64,000 bases of DNA, taken from Morchella semilibera (taxonomy: Eukaryota > Ascomycota > Pezizomycetes > Pezizales > Morchellaceae). Below, piece by piece: positions 34,375 to 45,539 of the stretch. A program made the position numbers and the translations under genes. The notes beneath the pieces are model-generated. The model saw only the letters and a list, made by a program, of their open reading frames with translations. It ran no database searches and was not told where the DNA came from. The stretch is from assembly GCA_009192285.1 (NCBI GenBank), contig WBVU01000010.1, positions 620,001 to 684,000 on the forward strand. Reading direction: 5' to 3'. Position 1 is the stretch's first letter; every line of letters begins with the position of its first letter.

Positions 34375-35863
34375 AGCATCTCCTCTTCATTGTCTTCGTT
34401 GTTGAGGTGTTGGATGATAGAATTTCTGACAGAGCATGACGGATCATAGGCTGGGTGTTGTCCTTCGCAATTGGCGCATTTTGGTGGGAAGTGAGCAAAG
34501 CTCTTGCTCTGAACCTTGCATTGAGGGCAAAGATGGTTTTGACTGGTATGCCCAGCAGCACAGATAGAGCACACAGGGCTGTCCTTGATTGCGCATCTCT
34601 GCCAGTTGTGTCTAAATTTCTGACAGTTCTTGCATTGGTCTGTTGGTCTTGATGTATGGTACTCAGTAGCTCTGTGTACTTGTCCGAAGATTCGAATCCC
34701 CCTAGAGAGCATGGCCTTGTATGATGACTTGTTGTTGACAGCAATCATAACTGAGCTGTGATATTTTCCTACTCTCTTTTCGGAGTATGTCATATATCTA
34801 GGTGTGGTAGCTAGAGTGACTCCGGTGTTGAGTTCATGGATTTCGCTTCTCAGGTCTTCCATTCCCTGAGCGTTGTCAGGATAGTGTTCAAGATTAATAC
34901 CGTGTACCGCAAGCTTGAACCATGTCTCTTGCATTACGATGGATACAACACAGGGATCAACCTCTTTCATAGCTTTTTCAATGTTCGTTTTATAATCAGC
35001 GTATTGAGTTTCAGTGAATGCTCCTTTGCTGAAGAGCATCAGATTCCCCCTCTGATTCCAACTTGCTCCGACTATCTGAATAGCTTGGTCTGCTTTGGCT
35101 ATAGTGAGATCCCTGTTGATGGTGTTTCTGAGCTGGACAAGGTTGAGTGCCCCATTCTTAGGTATTGACCTAGTCACAATAATAGTTTTAGTAACTGGGA
35201 GTTTTGGTGGAAGTGGTGTCTTGAGCATTTGCCCTGTTGCCTAGTTCCCTCTCTAGTCACAGTTGCCCAAATATCCTTTTGTTTCTCTTGTAGCTGAACG
35301 GGTTGAACATGCTCATTCAAATGGACTGGTTGCTTTCCTTGAGCTCTCTTGCTGAGTTGAGGTTTGGAGTTTGCCGGGCCTGATGTGGCGTTCTAGGCTG
35401 ATGATTGTGGTATATTTTTCTGTATTGCTGAAGCTTTCATAGATCTAGCCATTGCATCGAATCTGCTCTTCATTTCATTGTTGTTTTGGTTTGTGGCAGC
35501 AAGGACTGAGTTAACAAGGGTCTGCAATGCTTCAATCTGAGTTATCAGCTGTTGATTTTGTTCTCTGATTTCGGTATTCTGTTCTTTGATTTTGGTATTC
35601 TGCAATGTGAGAGTCTGAACGCAGTCCCATAGTCGTTGGTTGATGTAGTTTGAGTATCCAAACGAAATAGGCTGACCAGAACGTCCTGATAGAGCCTGTC
35701 TTTTTCCAGAAATATTTTCATTAGATTGAAATAATACTCTTTTAGGTGGTATAATTCTGTGTTGTTGGCCATTAGAGGCTAGAGGATCACTGCTAGGATC
35801 TTCCATATGGTCCTCAGATTCGCTTCTATCCATGACTATGCTATAGTCATCTCTAACTCCCAT
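34371..35863 (-). pseudogene. LINE ORF1 (gag-like, zinc knuckles)
   Basis: RNA-binding chaperone of a Tad1-type LINE. The N-terminal part (35863-35393) has a coiled-coil-like Gln/Asn-rich stretch (QNTKIKEQNTEIREQNQQL). The C-terminal part (35228-34371) carries three Cys/His knuckles: CKNCQKFRHNWQRC, CSICAAGHTSQNHLC and CANCEGQHPAYDPSC. Between the parts the frame is broken by a stop at about 35393 and a one-base shift near 35230. It ends EEEML, with its TGA overlapping the ORF2 ATG. Otherwise the sequence is well preserved, which argues for a moderate age. Confidence 0.85.
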
Positions 35864-36234
35864 ATTCCTGTCTGCTGACTGTGCAGGGGGAGGGATGACG
35901 GCATGCCTGGCAGGGATTGCTCAACCCCTTCAGACATATTGAAGCTAGTGGCTGTGGCGCTAGGAATTAGGTGGGGTGGTGAGGATGGCTTGGCAGAGTT
36001 TTTGTTGAGGCTGGCTTGGCAGCAAGTGGGGTAAAAAAATAGCGAAATTCACAGCAACTTCTGCAAAAGAAGAGCTGTGATTCAGGAGTTGGTGATTAGG
36101 TGCAAGTTGAGATGGAGATGATGGATCTGAAGTCGGTTTGATGATATCTCTGTTGGTTGTTGAGTTATTTTCGTACTGGGTACGAGAAGCTATGGCTTGG
36201 AAATAGGAGTAGATTCCTATAAGTGTGAGCATCA

Positions 36235-36345
36235 GTTCGCAGACAAAAGACCCCCGAGTACGCAGGTCAGAGATAAGAAACCCCCGGGTATGCAAGTCGC
36301 TGAAAAGAGACCTCCGAGTAGTCAGGTAACGACTGCCAAAGGTGT
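36235..36345 (+). repeat. Three 30-bp tandem repeats encoding a 10-residue motif
   Basis: Consecutive units differ at several bases but conserve reading frame and the consensus (A/R)(D/E)K(R/K)PP(S/G)xQV. In-frame conservation argues that this stretch was once coding. Confidence 0.7.
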
Positions 36346-37255
36346 GGTGAGTGCCCGGAGAAAGCCCACTGGTCGGTTACTGAGGCAATTGCGTCGTCAG
36401 AAGTGGAGATTAACGTTATTCAAGTAATTAACCCCAGTCTTTTTTTTTGATAAGTGACTGAGATGAAAGAAATTTTAGAAGGAAAATCGTACATCGTCGA
36501 AGCCAACGAAAAATCCAATCAAAGCGCTCCACAAGGACCGCCGATGAGTCCTGTGGACCCAGTGATGGCTCCTACTGCTACTCCCAAGAGACTGAGTGCT
36601 TTTAATTACTCTTCATCTTTTTTTGTATCCCCCCCCTTTCCTCTTCTAGGTTAGGAGAATCGTTACCAACACCAATGACATTGAATCCTGGATCTATGCC
36701 ATCAAGCGATGATAGCTCCTGGGGCGGTTTCTCTTAGCTTTGGAATTAGCTCTCGAATGCCTCGAACAATGAAGCCATCCCCACTAGGGAGACTACCTCA
36801 GAATATAGATACAGCGAACCCTAACCATCTGTCGTCTTCACCTTCTTTACCTCCGCCTCATGATGACGATAGGTATTTTTACCAAACCCCTAAAAGCTCT
36901 TATCAAGCCTCTGCTAACCAAATACCTCGTACACCTGCTCCAAACTCTAGAAGTGCGAGTGTGCTTTCTTTGGAAGCTCAAAAGATTGAGAAAAAGTGTA
37001 GTATATTGATAGGTGATCACACACTGTTCGAAGAGCCTTTTCCAAGCCCTGCGAGACTCTCAGTATTGGTGGTGAATATATAGGTACAAGCAAGTCGTAG
37101 TTTGGGAATCAGCGCAGAAATCGACGAAGTTATTATAAAACAGGTGAGTGTCTCCGAAGATTCCATGATAGCTCATAGGGAACTGAGGAGGCCCTACAGG
37201 TTAGAAGCTTGCACTCCCGAGTGCGGTCACACTTGATGAGCACAGTGAAGGAACG

Positions 37256-37739
37256 TCTAACGGGGCGGAGTCGGGTCAGGAGCAAAGTGGGGTGGGTTCA
37301 GGAACAAAGACAAGGACGGGGTCAGCTCAGGAGATACCCGAAGCGAGGCAGGTTCAGGTTCAGGTTCATGTTCGGGGTCAGGTTCAGGGACGAGGCGCGG
37401 ACAGAAGGGCCAAAGCCAAAGTAATGTATTGCTAACAGAAAGAAGAAAATTGCCTAAAGAGGCAGAAATATAGGAAAGAACGAACACTATATATACAACT
37501 ATTTCCCCCCACCGATGACTCATACCATAGAATCCCATAGAAACTTCTATATCCTCGTGCTACCCATAACATTCCCAATAACCCCAATTCTATCCCGTTA
37601 CTACCCAATCCTTCCTAGCGTTTACATTCCATTACCCGAGCTCCTTCCTAATCCATCATTCTACATCCGACACTATTCAACAACCCTGTTCCGAAGACGC
37701 CTTGGTGGAAGGCGAGGTGCAGGAGGCGGAACCATGATA
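37256..37739 (-). repeat. Solo LTR, family C, inside family U gene copy 1
   Basis: 484 bp in reverse orientation; sense termini TATCATGGTTCCGCC and GCCCCGTTAGA. A perfect 5-bp duplication GAACG lies at 37251-37255 and 37740-37744. It matches both LTRs of element C, including the GAACCT-type hexanucleotide repeat, and it independently fixes the unusual family C termini. Confidence 0.88.
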
Positions 37740-37891
37740 GAACGGCTAGCAGACTCCAGGATTTACGGAATTGCACACAGGTGGAGAGGGCCGAAAGAGT
37801 CGACTATTTTTTGAGGAATGATCGGTTCATCAGCCATCCAGCGCATTATGAGGTATATCCAAATTCTTAGGAACCACGATGATAGCTCTAA

Positions 37892-39103
37892 ATCAGGAAG
37901 GCTGATGAGGAAGAAATGAAGAGACAAATTGCAAGCAAAGAAGAGTTGGACGAGGTTATTATATACAGTGATGGGAGTAAAAATCAAGAGGGGGAAACGG
38001 CAGCAGGTATTTGCAGATTGGGAGAAAGGGGAGAAGTGCTGAAAAGAGTGGGCTATAGATTAGGAAGATAGTTGGAGATTATGGATGTTGAGATGATAGC
38101 AATCAAAAAAGCGATTGAATTGGGAATAAAGGAAGCCCAAAGGGAACGAAAACACGTTATTACAATAAGGCCCGACAGCCAGGAAGCAATGAAAAGAGTT
38201 AAACAACGAAGAGCCAGACCAGGAGAAGAGATGGCATACAAAATAAGGTGGCTCTGTGAAGCGGCGAGAACACAGAAAATGAAAGTGAGGCTAGAATGAG
38301 TAAAAGCACACGACGGGGTGAGGGGAAATACGGAAGCAGACAGAGTTGCTAAAGCTGCGGTCAGAAAAGGCCCAATCGATAAGGATGCATTTATATCGTT
38401 CGCATATTTACATCGAGAATCGAGAGAAAATACTATTCGAGATTGGGAGAAAGGATGGAAACAAAGAAGGAACGAGAGAAAAGCGCTGATGGGACCACAA
38501 CAACGATACGAAATTCGATTCAAAGCCTCCGACAGAGCAAATCGAGTTCTGATTGCCAGACTGTGCACCGGGCATATAAAGTGTAATGAGTATATGAACC
38601 GAATCGGCAAAAGACAGTCAGCAGCATATGAATGCGGCGCAGAAAAACAGGATGTAGAACATATCCTTACAATCTGCCCCTACACCAAACCGAGTCATTG
38701 CCAGGAGAAAGAGCCGATAACGATGAAGACGTTATTATGGACAAAGAACTTGAAGGGGATAGAAAAGGCCATTAGTATATGGAAGCAGTGGGGAGGATAC
38801 TGGAGGGAAAAGGGGGAGCGAAACGAAGAGGAATTGGCGGAAGAAAGGGAATTAAGGCAAGCCTGAGGCTGTGGTGATTTGGAGAGAAATGTAGTGGAGG
38901 ATTAGACAGAGATATGCGATTGGAATTGCGTTATGAAAGACAGGGGAGTGGTAGAGTGATGTATGTTTGAGGATGTTTTACTTTGTGTTTTCTTAGTTGA
39001 GTTTGGCGGTGGAAGGAGGGACGTTCTGGGGATAAAATGGTGCGATATCATCTCATAGCCTTAGGGCTGGAAACGATTAATGATGTAAACAAAAAAAAAA
39101 AAC
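37892..39103 (+). mobile_element. 5'-truncated LINE with RNase H domain
   Basis: A perfect 11-bp duplication GATAGCTCTAA (37881-37891 and 39104-39114) and a poly-A tail (about 39090-39102) define a typical target-primed insertion of 1.2 kb. Only the C-terminal end of ORF2 is present: an RNase H domain (IIYSDGSKNQEG, the Glu helix MIAIKKAIELG, VKAHDGVRGNTEADRVAKAA) and a C-terminal HIKCNEYMNRIGK...ECGAEKQDVEHILTICP zinc-binding region, ending at 38866. Stops interrupt it near 38070 and 38299. It is a different lineage from the LINE at 30247-36175 and appears to lie within an intron of family U copy 1. Confidence 0.88.
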
Positions 39104-39843
39104 GATAGCTCTAACAAGCTTTAGGCATGCAGCTGCAAATTCTTAGCTCCAGAGATCATCGAGGTTTTATATTATAGGTTTTTTGATGGGGCTAGAAGGC
39201 GAGGATCCCGTGAACCAGATTTCCTCGACCGAATAAACCATACATTGATATGCCTGATAGCAACCGCCATTTGCCATAGGAATCGCGCATGGTCCACGGG
39301 GAATTATGTGATACTGCAAAATTTCCAGACTCAAAATGATAGTGTAGTGAGTAAGTGTTTCTCATAGCTCCTGGAGGTATGGCGGGTTCTAACCAAGGTG
39401 TTACGAATGCTCTAGAAACCTTCACAAGGATGGTAAACACTTGGAGGTCACGTAGTCGTTCCAACCAGGAAGGAATCTGAAATTGATAAAGGACAATCTT
39501 CGAGACAAGGTAAGAGCCCGATCTTTAATTACCGACTATAACCCAAACTGATAATTTGTAGATACAAGAGAAGAAGGGGGTTACGGTCGAGGATATTCCA
39601 GTTGAGGGTCTTAGCGAGAATGATGATGCTCTGGCGGAGGCTCTGGGAGCTCTCAGGCACTACGCTCAATGGTCCGGTCCTGAACCGGACGCGACTGATC
39701 CTGAGAGCCTAGGGGACCGCTATCCTACCACAGCCCAACTGTGGCCAGGGCTATTGACTGCATTATCAGACTACAGTGGAGTTCTTAGGCATGTGCCCTA
39801 TGTCACGGCACGTCTGGAATGGTAGGAAGTGATTAAGTAATAA

Positions 39844-40354
39844 TGTCGGATTTCTTCGGGATGAGTTTTCGGGTTTTAGTGTGGAGATTGGTTAGCGGTG
39901 TGGGTAGTTTCTCTTTGGGATTCTATGGGATTCCGTGGTACAGATTAGTAATCGGTGGATTGGGAGATTATATATATGGGCTGGAATCTCCTTTGTCTTT
40001 CTTTCTTCTTTCCTTACGCAACTTCCTGTTATTAACCTTTCCCTTTAGGTTCCTTGTCTCTAAGCTTTCGCCTGGTTTCTCTTCTGTTATAATATAAAAT
40101 ATACTTGGTTCTATCCTTTGCCTCGTCCCCGTCATCGGTTGTGCCCCTTGGTGCCTCCGTGTCCTGAACTCGTTCACCTCAGTTAAACTCCGGACCTCTT
40201 GTTGCATCCCGCCCCCGCCTATGACCGTGATCCGAATCATCTACTGGTGTCCCCGTGCCTACGTGGAAGTCCGAGACTCCCTGTGGACTCTCTGCCCGAT
40301 CCTGCTCCTGCTTTAGAATCCTTTTGTCCTCTCCTTTGACCCTGCCCCATAACA
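39844..40354 (+). repeat. LTR-like sequence, family D (related to E)
   Basis: 511 bp, TGTCGGATTTC...GCCCCATAACA. It contains TTGGGATTCTATGGGATTCC, a TATATATA box at 39970-39977 and GGTTGTGCCCCTTGGTGCCTC, all matched in the E LTR at 62916-63343. Boundaries are approximate and no duplication was found. It seems to interrupt the end of family U copy 1. Confidence 0.55.
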
Positions 40355-41260
40355 CCCTACTAAGACGAGCTCTGTTATTAAGTATTTATGCACATCATGA
40401 CATTTTCACCAAACCCCTTTAGGCAGTATTCAGTCCACAGTCTACCAGTCCGACCAAAAAGTGGATGGACTGGACTTTCTGTAGGACCATAGTCGACTGC
40501 AGTCTAGTAGTCCTTTAAGGTAATTTTGGATTCCCTGGCTTGGCACAGTCGACCGCAATCGACTGTAGTAGGACGCGACTGTTGGCAATATTGCTCTCAG
40601 GAGTGCTCGGGGAGATCAAGGCCAGAAATCTAAACCCGGCCAAACTAACCTTCTACCACACGGGCTTGAATATGGTACGGATGGAGAGCCGGACCTAATG
40701 GAAGAAGAGGAGGAGATAGAGGAAATAGTGGAGGAGGAGGGTGGAGAAACAACAGAAGACGAGAGCCACAATAACTAAGGGAATAACAAGATCTCTAAAA
40801 GGTATGGGGAAGTCTGTAGAGATAGTAATATGTATTATTATAATTGTTATATAGCGGTGAGACCATAAGTGAATATATCCGTACCATTCGAGGAATAGAA
40901 GAGATCTCTGAAAGCTATTGTGAAGTGAATAAATACATGAAAAGCACCGGGTAGCACCAGGAGCTAGATGTACGCGCCAGGGACACCCAGGTGCGATGAA
41001 TGATAAAAAATATGTTACCAGGGGAAATAGGGGCAGAAAGGTAAAGTCCGGGTGGAGCCAGGCGCAAAATATTTCCGCCAGGGGCGTTCCTGAGAGAAAA
41101 CCTAACTCCTGGCGCTAACCGAGGTTGTGATTTGGTTCAGGGCGCTCAGGGCGCTGAAAGCCCCTCCGGAGCACCCGAAGGTTTGGCGAGGTTCTCAGGA
41201 GAATGAGTTTTTATCTCGTATGCCCTCAGCGCCCTGAACGCCTGGAGCGCGCCATGAAAT
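40355..41260. other. Repeat-derived spacer
   Basis: Contains a possible acidic coding tail (40599-40778, EEEEEIEEIVEEE) and, at 41135-41245, a short inverted repeat around CAGGGCGCTCAGGGCGC and AGCGCCCTGAACGCC. No complete gene is seen. Confidence 0.4.
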
Positions 41261-43109
41261 CTACAGGTTTGCTGATGTAGGTGCTGCCCTTCCCGAGGGT
41301 GAAAGCGTACTGTCTCTAACCAAATGTCCAACTCCCCCACAATAATGGCAACGGTTCTCCATATGCCGTGCTTCCCTTTCCCTGGGGTCCGGGCGACGAC
41401 GACTATTACACAAATCCATAGGAACAGCTCCCACAGGAGTATAGAAAGGATGAGCTGCTGGCACAGCATTCTTCGGTGGTTGTTGGGGTGGTCCTCATAC
41501 GACTGGGGATGTTGTTGATGCAACAGGTGGGCAAGGGCCAAACGGGCAAGGGGCAGGCCCGGGGGCACTAGGAATTTGAAACCGAAACCTCCCCATCCTG
41601 GCTTGCAAGGCTCGCTACCTATCATCAAGACGTTGAAGGAGTATGCCACAGTCTTTAATCGTCGTTGGGGTTTCATTCTGAATCATTAGGGCCATCAGAT
41701 CTTGATTGAGCCATTCCAAATCCCATTCAATCTTGGCCGCCTTGTCGAACTCAGAGTCAGCAGCATACCGCTGGAACTCTGCGAAATACTCAGAAAAGGT
41801 ACGTTGGCGTTGTCTGATCTCCCTCAAGTTTTGGGCTACAGTCACAGCGCGATCCAGATTCCCAAAAGCATTATCCAAAATTTCAAAACACTCCGCCATG
41901 GAATCAAGAGCAATTCCTTCATCCGTAATATAAGCAAGAAATTGATCCGCCGCCTGTCCTTCCAATCGAGAAATATAATACGCAAGTTGTTGAGCCGAGG
42001 TAGGAAAACGATCCAAATTGGCTATAAGTTTAATCTGTAGCTGTCTTGAAAGGTCCTGAGGCTCTTACGGTCACCCTGGTATTTCTCTGGGTCGGAAAGT
42101 TTCTCAGATTTGGACGGCTTGGGTAAGTCATCGTGAAGCTCCCCTAGGTCTTCTTTGATCCCTTCCTGGAGCTTCTTGATCTTAGTTTGTAGTCCCTGGA
42201 CCTCTTTGTGGAACTCAATTCGGGCTTGTTCAGTTTCAGAGTGGTGGATAGTGAGGTCGATCGCATATTGTTGAACTCCTCCGTAAGCCCTCTGAGGGAG
42301 GATATACCCTTGCTTCGATTCTTCCGTGGCAGTGGAGTCCACTTTAGGGTAAGCGACAAAGAACCCTTTGAGATCTGTATGGAGCTTTTGATAGTCAAAT
42401 GCATTGGCAGCGGGAGCGGTCATGGTAGGCTATGGTGCGAGGAACTCGGACTGTACTAGTCGAGTAGAGGTGGTCTCGTCTTGTTTGTGGCGGGGTAACC
42501 CGACCCAAAGTAGCAGATGACAATGATGACGCAGAAGGACTCAAGGAGCACAGCCTCAGTGACGAGGAGACCGACGAAGACAGGAATAATGCTAGGCAGG
42601 CACAGGCACAGGCAAAGGCAAAGGCAAGAGCAAGGGCACAGAAGCGCAGAGCAGAATGGTGAGGACCGGATGGACCTCAACGAGAATGATGGGGGTTGCT
42701 ATGGCTTTCCTCTTTAGAGGACAGAATCTTTAGGTACAAGGAGCTATAGCTTGAGGATAGGAGTAGATTCATATGTACCAAGATAACAGAAAGACGAGAC
42801 AGAGAGAAAAGAAAGAAAGAACTAAGAAAAACATCTATCCCCGCTATTTAACGCCCCTCCTTCACCAGTCCGATATGACTCATACATCAGCTCTTAGAAA
42901 CCCGTAGAAATCTATCGCAACCACACCTCGTATTTCCCTCCACCATCTCTGCTATTTACATCACAAATCCATCACGCCATCGAACCTCCTAGAATCCTAT
43001 GACGACACCTCATCTTTAAAACACCCCTTCCTCGCTTAGCAATACCTCAGCAATCACAACAGCGCTTCAACTAGCGAACCCTCGGGACTGATGCCAAGAC
43101 GCCGGGACA
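41261..43109 (-). mobile_element. Family A element 'G', gag end only, broken
   Basis: LTR-retrotransposon fossil on the minus strand: left LTR 42486-43109, leader, gag region 42423 to about 41261 with a CCHC-type zinc knuckle near 41360. Nothing of pol is found. Only a few breaks, so it is better preserved than the gag of element A. The left end is lost in spacer sequence. Confidence 0.82.
42486..43109 (-). repeat. LTR of element G (family A)
   Basis: 624 bp, sense TGTCCCGGCGTC...ACCCCGCCACA, followed in sense by AACAAGACGAGACC and the gag leader. Contains TGAGTCA and the hexanucleotide repeat. Confidence 0.88.
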
Positions 43110-43530
43110 GAAAAGAAAGAAAGAACTAAGGAAAACATCTTTATCCACTATTTAACACTTCTCCCCCACCAGTCCAGTATTGACTCATATCTCAATCCAT
43201 AGAAACCCATCGAAATCCATAGCATCCACACCTCGTATTCCTCCCCACCAACTCTGCTATTTATCTTACAAATCCATCATGTCATAGAACCTCCTAGAAC
43301 CTAATAACGATATCCTTCCCTCTCACCACTTAACATTACTTTCTTAATTACAACATCGCTTCTACTACCAAACCCTCGAGACCGATACCAAAACGCTGGG
43401 ACACACTGCTATCACCAGGCTGTCGGAACTAATGCTAAGATGCCGGGACATTTAGCATACTAGTAACTCCTTTGACCATAATATCACTACGACTACCGAA
43501 CTCTCGGGACCAATGCTAAAAACCTGGAAC
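43110..43530 (-). repeat. Partial LTR A plus array of LTR-A start modules
   Basis: A partial family A LTR (43110-43405) abuts the complete LTR directly. It is followed by two further shortened copies of the LTR 5' terminus (around 43420-43461 and 43490-43530), each with the motif (T)CGGGACCAATGCTAAAA and a variant of GCCGGGACA. The result is a small staggered array of LTR ends. Confidence 0.65.
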
Positions 43531-43657
43531 AGTATCCGATGATGACCACATCACCATATTTCTTCCATATCCTCTCTTACAACTATTTTCACGGAGCTGA
43601 ACTGGGACGAGGACTAAACTAGCCAAGGTACACAACCGATGCAGGGCGGGACCGGAC

Positions 43658-44289
43658 TGTGACGGAGTAACCCGACGCAAAGAAGAAGATGACAATGATG
43701 ACGCAGAAGGACTCGAGGAGTACAGCCTAAACGACGAGGAGACCGACGAAGACAAAGGTAACACCGGGCAGGCACAAGCACAGGCAAAGGCAAAGGCAAA
43801 GGCAAAGGCAAAGGCACAAGGGCACAGAGCAGGGAAAGTGAGGACCGAATGGACCTCAACGAGAACGATGAGAGGTACTATGGGTTTCCTCTTGTCAGAG
43901 GATCGAGGATTTGGTACGAGAGGCTATGGCTTTAGAAATAGGAGTAGATTCCTATGTACCGAGATAACAGGAAGACGAGACAGAGAGGAAAGAAAGAAAG
44001 AACTAAGGAAACCATCTAACCCCGCTATTTAACACTTCCCCTCCACCAGCCTGCTATGACTCCTACATCAGTTCATAGAAACCCACAGAAACCGGAAACA
44101 TCCACACCTCACATTCCTCCCCATCATCTCCGCTGTTTACATTACAAATCCATCACGCCATCGAACCTCCTAGAACTAAATGACGACAACCTCCTTTAGC
44201 ATACCTCTTCTTCGCTTAACCATTCCCAAACAGTCACAATAGCGCTTCGACTACCAAACCCCCGGGACCACTGCCAAGACGCCGGGACA
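43658..44289 (-). repeat. Solo LTR, family A (copy 4)
   Basis: 632 bp in reverse orientation with a perfect 5-bp duplication CGGAC at 43653-43657 and 44290-44294. The hexanucleotide tract here is a longer run (GGCAAA repeats, 43780-43812). Confidence 0.93.
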
Positions 44290-44483
44290 CGGACGAGTCA
44301 AAGGGCGAGATACGTAGATATGCGGGGCAATTAACGAGGTAAGGACTATGGGATTCTTCTGCCTTGTAGAGGGCAGATAGCACGTCTAGGCGATAACAAA
44401 AGCTCCTAAAGTATGTATTGATTAAAAGGACAAGAAGGTTGCGTGAAGAAGAAAAGAGAGAAAGAGAAATTCTACAAGCGAGG

Positions 44484-45445
44484 TGTTACGGGATTTGGAG
44501 ACAGGAAGACTAGCGAAGCCTCCCTATGCTCCTGAACTCCCAATTGGGGCCCCAGGGAGGTACAGTGGTGCCAGTATGGGCCAGATTGCGGAGTTGCAGA
44601 ATCACTAGTTAAAAAACACGTTTTCGACCCCGAAAATAACCTCCGGAGTGTCAAAGCGCCGGCACAGCCGCTCAGGACACCGGTGGGTATATGAGGGGGC
44701 AGCAGTTCAAGTTTGGGATCAATCGGACCAAAACTGATCAAACGGCGAAGGTTTTGGGGGAGCTGGCGCTGGTGGCTTCTCAGGGAAAGGTAAGACTACC
44801 CGACACCTCCGGTACCTAATCGTTGATAGTCCTAATGTTGAGCCATGCTCCTTAGTGATAGATAACGATGCGGGGAAAGAGTTGGCGAGTGAAGTCGAGG
44901 CCCGGTACTGAGGAGTTATCCGGTAGGCTGACTCCGGCCTTCCCGCCGTACGAAAAACAAGTGCATTGCAGTAGCGCGATGTAACATGAGGGATTTAAAG
45001 GAAGTTGGGAACTTGGGGCGTTGAGTGTTTGGGTCTCCTGGCAACAGGGTCTTCTGGGTTCCCACTATTTGTCTGTAATGATAGTTCCTTAGTCCCGCGT
45101 GACATTTGCGTTGGGATTAAATACAGTGTCATTCTCCTGACTTTGTTGAAATCATCAATCAACGAAAGAGAGCTAACGGATAGTAAACAATTATATTACA
45201 CCCTAATTCTATAACGCTCTTAGTGATCTCTCCTGAAATATTAAATATCTACCTGAACCAATCTTCGTGTTAGCATTACCCCAATCTAAACAACTTTCTA
45301 TACTCGTCGGACTAGCATCGGACCATGGAGATTCTAGTTACGTTCAGACTGAAGTGACCCCGTTCCTTTCTGCCTTTGCAGTTAGCGTTTCGGACTCCGA
45401 GCTCCTTATAGTACTACTCTGATAGTCTGGTGCGACACCCTAATA
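44484..45445 (+). repeat. LTR, family B (copy 2)
   Basis: 962 bp, TGTTACGGGATTTGG...GACACCCTAATA, sense orientation. Flanks (CGAGG, ATTGA) do not match, so one flank has been altered or it derives from a larger lost element. Confidence 0.8.
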
Positions 45446-45539
45446 ATTGATGATTAAGCAAAACCTCCCAAGCTCTCTTGTGATCTTTGTTGATCTCCTG
45501 GGCTCTCCCGAGGGTTTCCCAAGCCGTCCTGATATCTCC

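Larger units (their letters stand above)
30247..36175 (-). mobile_element. Tad1-like LINE (non-LTR retrotransposon), near full length, inactive
   Basis: Minus-strand element with a 5' UTR (about 36175-35864), ORF1 (35863-34371), ORF2 (34374-30631) and a 3' UTR ending in an AAAT-repeat tail (30250-30274 as TTTA repeats on the plus strand). ORF1 and ORF2 overlap by ATGA, suggesting stop-start coupled translation. Its 3' end abuts integrase sequence of element A. The far side abuts a 45-bp family A LTR scrap (36182-36226) rather than the rest of element A, so the locus was rearranged after insertion. No target duplication was found. The 5' boundary is approximate. Confidence 0.88.
36197..40778 (+). 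pseudogene. Family U gene copy 1 (DUF6532-like outline), split by transposons
   Basis: I recognise this by its homology to the minus-strand copy at 45540-46899. Visible blocks: a 10-residue tandem repeat (ADKRPPSTQV, RDKKPPGMQV, AEKRPPSSQV; 36235-36340); a Ser/Pro-rich segment (36709-36960); ILIGDHTLFEEPFPSPARLS (about 37000); an intron 37144-37199; SRVRSHLMSTVKERL; a solo LTR (37256-37739); DYFLRNDRFISHPAHYE (about 37800-37850); an intron that received the LINE at 37892-39103; and NHTLICLIATAICH...STGNYVILQNF (39225-39340). Then come an exon after the intron 39512-39571 (VTVEDIPVEGLSENDDALAE) ending at 39825, and possibly an acidic tail at 40599-40778. The order recalls fungal DUF6532 proteins (function unknown), but I am not certain. 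A TAG replaces an expected Trp after LSVLVVNI. Confidence 0.55.

Noticed and set aside
39830-40386. ATTAAG on both sides of the family D LTR as a target duplication
   Set aside because: The implied ends would not fit an LTR, and six-base matches in AT-rich sequence are likely by chance.
41135-41245. Short GGCGCTCAGGGCGC inverted repeat as a MITE
   Set aside because: Arms are short and imperfect, with no target duplication found.
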